Shown one piece after another: positions 5,864 to 7,466 of a stretch of DNA of 7,466 bases. The position numbers were made by a program, and so were the translations under genes. The stretch is taken from NCBI GenBank assembly GCA_022567855.1, contig JADFGE010000133.1, positions 1 through 7,466 on the forward strand, written 5' to 3'. The stretch comes from Planctomycetota bacterium (GTDB lineage: Bacteria; Planctomycetota; Phycisphaerae; Phycisphaerales; SM1A02). Position 1 is the first letter of the stretch. Each line of letters starts with the position of its first letter. The notes beneath the pieces were generated by a model. That model had not been told where the DNA came from, searched no databases, and worked only from the letters and a program-made list of their open reading frames with translations.

Positions 5864-7089
5864 TGAGGGTGTTCGCAATAGCGGCGGCGATGGTGAGTGT
5901 ACAAGCAGCCCATTCCGGGGGGCCGGAGTATGAGGTGACGGCGATCATTGCGGGGTTTGCGTGCCCGCCGTTTGGGTTGGCGGCCGTCAACCCGAGTGCG
6001 TTGAACGAAGCGGGTGACGTGGCGGGACATGTGACCTGTCCGGCCGGGGTGACGCGCGCCTTTCGCTGGACGGCAAAAAGCGGCTTGGAGCTGATCCCCA
6101 TGCCCCCGCAGACGACGGAGAGCCGAGCCTCGGCGATCAACGGCTCGAAGGTCGTGGGATATCACGTCATCAGCGGCGATGAATTCGGCCATCTCGGCTT
6201 CCTCTACGACTTCGAGACTGACCAGTTCACCAGCCTCGGCACACTGTCCGACGGCAATTGGTCGGAAGCCCATGGAATCAATGCCCTCGGCCAGATAACG
6301 GGTTTCTGGGGTAACAACCTCATCGGTTTCTGGAAAGCGTTCATCTGGGAGAACGGCAAGATGATCGACATCGGCCCGTCGCTCGGCAAAGCCGATAGCC
6401 GAGGCTTTGGCATCAACGATAACGGCGCAAGCACCGGATGGATGGGTGTTGGCAACATAATTGATTCACATGCGTTCATTTGGGACGACGGTAAGGTGAC
6501 CGAACTGCCCTTTATTCCCGGCGGCTTCACGAGCGAAGGATGGTCGCTCAATTGTCATCTCGATGTGGTAGGACGAGGTCGTTTCTTTGATCCTGAACTA
6601 AATGCGACTGTTTGGCGCGCCTTTGCGTTCATCAACGGCCAGCCAATCAACCTCGGCACACTTCCAGGAATCGAGAAGTCATTTGCCACCGGAATCAATG
6701 ACGATCAGACAGTCGTCGGCTTTGCGCAGATCCCGCCTCTTGTCGCCTTCGTTTGGCAGGATGGCAAAATGACGGCGCTGAACGAACTAATCCCCCCGGG
6801 CTTGGGTTTGGATTTCAACAGCGCTCACGGTATTAATCAGGCCGGCCAAATCGCAGCTATGGCGCACAGCGACGATCTTGACGCCACCGTCGGCGTCCTC
6901 TTGAGCCCCGTTGGAACGGCAGTCCCAGGTGATCTGGATAACGATGGCCAAGTCGGGGTGAAGGATCTGCTCATTCTTCTTGGGAATTGGGGATCATGTG
7001 AAGACTGTGCGGCGTGCGCTGCGGATTTGGATCGCAACGGCGTCGTCGGTGTTTCCGATCTACTCATTCTACTCGGAAACTGGGGATGA
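5839..7089 (+). CDS. Secreted HAF-repeat protein with C-terminal dockerin-like domain (copy 2)
   Basis: This 416-aa protein is a tandem paralog of the gene upstream. Its signal peptide has n-region MNTDGHGLLR, hydrophobic VFAIAAAMVSV and likely cleavage near AHS-GG. Seven HAF-type repeats follow (about 53-358), including LNEAGDVAGHV/AFRWT, INALGQITGFW/AFIWENGKMIDI, INDNGASTGWM/HAFIWDDGKVTEL and INQAGQIAAMAHSDD. The dockerin-like pair lies at about 364-416: GDLDNDGQVGVKDLLILLGNWG, a CEDCAAC linker, then ADLDRNGVVGVSDLLILLGNWG. Here the second loop keeps the canonical NG where copy 1 has DC. The protein ends exactly at the last repeat, with no membrane anchor or sorting motif. The N-terminal residues come from a short tandem repeat. 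This is the only intact gene here ending in TGA; the others end in TAG. Expression is probably from the promoter of copy 1. The biochemical role is unknown. Confidence 0.88.
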   Translation: MNTDGHGLLRVFAIAAAMVSVQAAHSGGPEYEVTAIIAGFACPPFGLAAVNPSALNEAGDVAGHVTCPAGVTRAFRWTAKSGLELIPMPPQTTESRASAINGSKVVGYHVISGDEFGHLGFLYDFETDQFTSLGTLSDGNWSEAHGINALGQITGFWGNNLIGFWKAFIWENGKMIDIGPSLGKADSRGFGINDNGASTGWMGVGNIIDSHAFIWDDGKVTELPFIPGGFTSEGWSLNCHLDVVGRGRFFDPELNATVWRAFAFINGQPINLGTLPGIEKSFATGINDDQTVVGFAQIPPLVAFVWQDGKMTALNELIPPGLGLDFNSAHGINQAGQIAAMAHSDDLDATVGVLLSPVGTAVPGDLDNDGQVGVKDLLILLGNWGSCEDCAACAADLDRNGVVGVSDLLILLGNWG

Positions 7090-7100
7090 CTAAAGATAGC

Positions 7101-7115
7101 CCCGATGGAATCGGG
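7101..7115 (+). repeat. Hairpin repeat, copy 1 (CCCGAT-GGA-ATCGGG)
   Basis: A 6-bp perfect stem with a GGA loop starts 12 nt after the stop of the second HAF gene. The next 2 nt (AT) are shared with copy 2. With no T-run behind it, it is at best a weak terminator. Confidence 0.55.
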
Positions 7116-7128
7116 ATATTCGCTACGC

Positions 7129-7180
7129 TTCGACATCGAGGCCCCGATCCCGATGGAATCGGGATCTTCGACATCGAGGC
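7129..7180 (+). repeat. 14-bp direct repeat TTCGACATCGAGGC (two copies)
   Basis: TTCGACATCGAGGC occurs at 7129-7142 and 7167-7180. Together with the two hairpin copies this shows a local duplication of a hairpin plus TTCGACATCGAGGC unit; the first unit carries ten extra bases between the two parts. Confidence 0.7.
7146..7166 (+). repeat. Hairpin repeat, copy 2 (GATCCCGAT-GGA-ATCGGGATC)
   Basis: A 9-bp perfect stem closes the same GGA loop as copy 1. Only TCTTCG follows, not a T-run. It might stabilise the 3' end of the HAF transcript or be part of a dispersed repeat family. Confidence 0.6.
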
Positions 7181-7326
7181 GGTGGCTGGGCGGGGATACC
7201 TTGGTGTTGATCGCTCGGCCGGGCTACTCCGTCAGATCTGCTCGTCATCGGGCGCTAATTGATGGGCGGGCTGATATCGTTGAGCAGGTCATCGACTCGG
7301 TAGAACCGACCGGGACTACACGTGGG
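7181..7326. other. Stretch without a recognisable gene between repeat and IS end
   Basis: One plus-strand frame is open here to TAG at 7330-7332 and includes GDTLVLIARPGYSVRSARHR and DGRADIVEQVIDSVEPT. It has no start with a binding site and I recognise no family. It could be the eroded C-terminus of a gene or chance. Nothing convincing was seen on the minus strand. Confidence 0.25.
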
Positions 7327-7339
7327 CCTTAGAAACTAT

Positions 7340-7357
7340 CTCAGAATGCCTTCTGAG
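7340..7357 (+). repeat. Hairpin near the presumed IS end
   Basis: CTCAGAA and TTCTGAG form a perfect 7-bp stem around TGCC. It may be part of the subterminal structure of the IS. Confidence 0.5.
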
Positions 7358-7364
7358 GCCGATA

Positions 7365-7391
7365 CTCCTTGTTGCGGACATACACAAGGAG
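7365..7391 (+). promoter_or_regulatory. Hairpin sequestering the transposase Shine-Dalgarno
   Basis: CTCCTTGT (7365-7372) pairs perfectly with ACAAGGAG (7384-7391) across an 11-nt loop. The 3' arm contains the whole AAGGAG binding site, 7 nt before ATG 7399. Such hairpins are a known way for IS elements to block translation of transposase from read-through transcripts; here the role is inferred from structure. Confidence 0.65.
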
Positions 7392-7398
7392 AGCCAGG

Positions 7399-7466
7399 AT
7401 GGCGAAACGCAAGGGCAGGATGCCGACGATCTGGGAAGTAGATGACGAATGGTGGAAACTCATCGA
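7399..7466 (+). CDS. IS5-type transposase, N-terminal fragment (runs off window)
   Basis: Only 22 codons are visible: MAKRKGRMPTIWEVDDEWWK followed by LI. The MPxIWEVxDExW start is typical of IS5-type DDE transposases, where it precedes a helical DNA-binding region. The DDE catalytic residues would lie beyond the right edge. ATG 7399 has the strong Shine-Dalgarno AAGGAG (7386-7391, 7-nt spacing), which is buried in a hairpin. Whether the gene is intact cannot be judged. Confidence 0.72.
   Translation, partial: MAKRKGRMPTIWEVDDEWWKLI

Larger units (their letters stand above)
7327..7466 (+). mobile_element. Probable left end of an IS5-type insertion sequence (partial)
   Basis: The presence of the element is inferred from the transposase start at 7399 and the non-coding leader before it. 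The outer boundary is estimated at about 7327-7335 (around CCTTAGAAACTATCTCAG) and is uncertain: the right end is outside the window, so terminal inverted repeats cannot be paired. Inside the leader lie a CTCAGAA-TGCC-TTCTGAG hairpin (7340-7357) and a second hairpin covering the ribosome binding site. Confidence 0.5.

Noticed and set aside
7087..7332. Readthrough of the TGA ending the second HAF gene into a 75-codon open frame
   Set aside because: The paralog ends at the same LLILLGNWG with TAG, so the domain is complete. The extension is built from repeat DNA.

Overview
The window looks like chromosomal DNA of a GC-rich planctomycete, most likely of the Phycisphaerae type. This is inferred from gene content, not from a database search. 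The pointers are an Hc1-type histone H1-like mini-protein, secreted HAF-repeat proteins ending in a dockerin-like pair of calcium loops (GDLDxDGxVGVKDLLILLGxWG), a sigma/anti-sigma pair, and an adenylosuccinate lyase that reads like the animal enzyme.

Layout, left to right. (1) Positions 1-1255, minus strand: an ECF-like sigma-70 factor, then a membrane-anchored, cysteine-free putative anti-sigma protein that runs off the left edge. (2) Positions 1305-3382, plus strand, divergent from the sigma gene: purB (adenylosuccinate lyase, eukaryotic-type subfamily), then an isochorismatase-like cysteine hydrolase resembling animal ISOC1/ISOC2. (3) Positions 3578-3745: a 55-residue Hc1-like protein. 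(4) Positions 3855-4334: a FabZ-family 3-hydroxyacyl-ACP dehydratase gene with the catalytic His and Glu codons intact but an in-frame TGA at codon 48, so a recent pseudogene, a recoded gene or a base-call error. (5) Positions 4566-7089: two tandem paralogous secreted proteins, 13 bp apart. Each has a signal peptide, seven HAF-type repeats (predicted seven-bladed propeller), and a C-terminal dockerin-like pair of loops joined by a CxxCxxC linker. (6) Positions 7090-7398: no recognisable gene; a duplicated hairpin repeat, then what looks like the left end of an IS. (7) Positions 7399-7466: the first 22 codons of an IS5-type transposase, cut by the right edge, whose Shine-Dalgarno sequence is buried in a perfect 8-bp hairpin.

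There is no single large operon. The sigma/anti-sigma pair should form one regulatory unit. The two HAF genes are almost certainly co-transcribed, since the stop codon of the first overlaps the ribosome binding site of the second. purB and the isochorismatase-like gene are close enough to be co-transcribed, but no metabolic link between them is evident. No rRNA, tRNA or CRISPR array was seen, and no convincing Rho-independent terminator.
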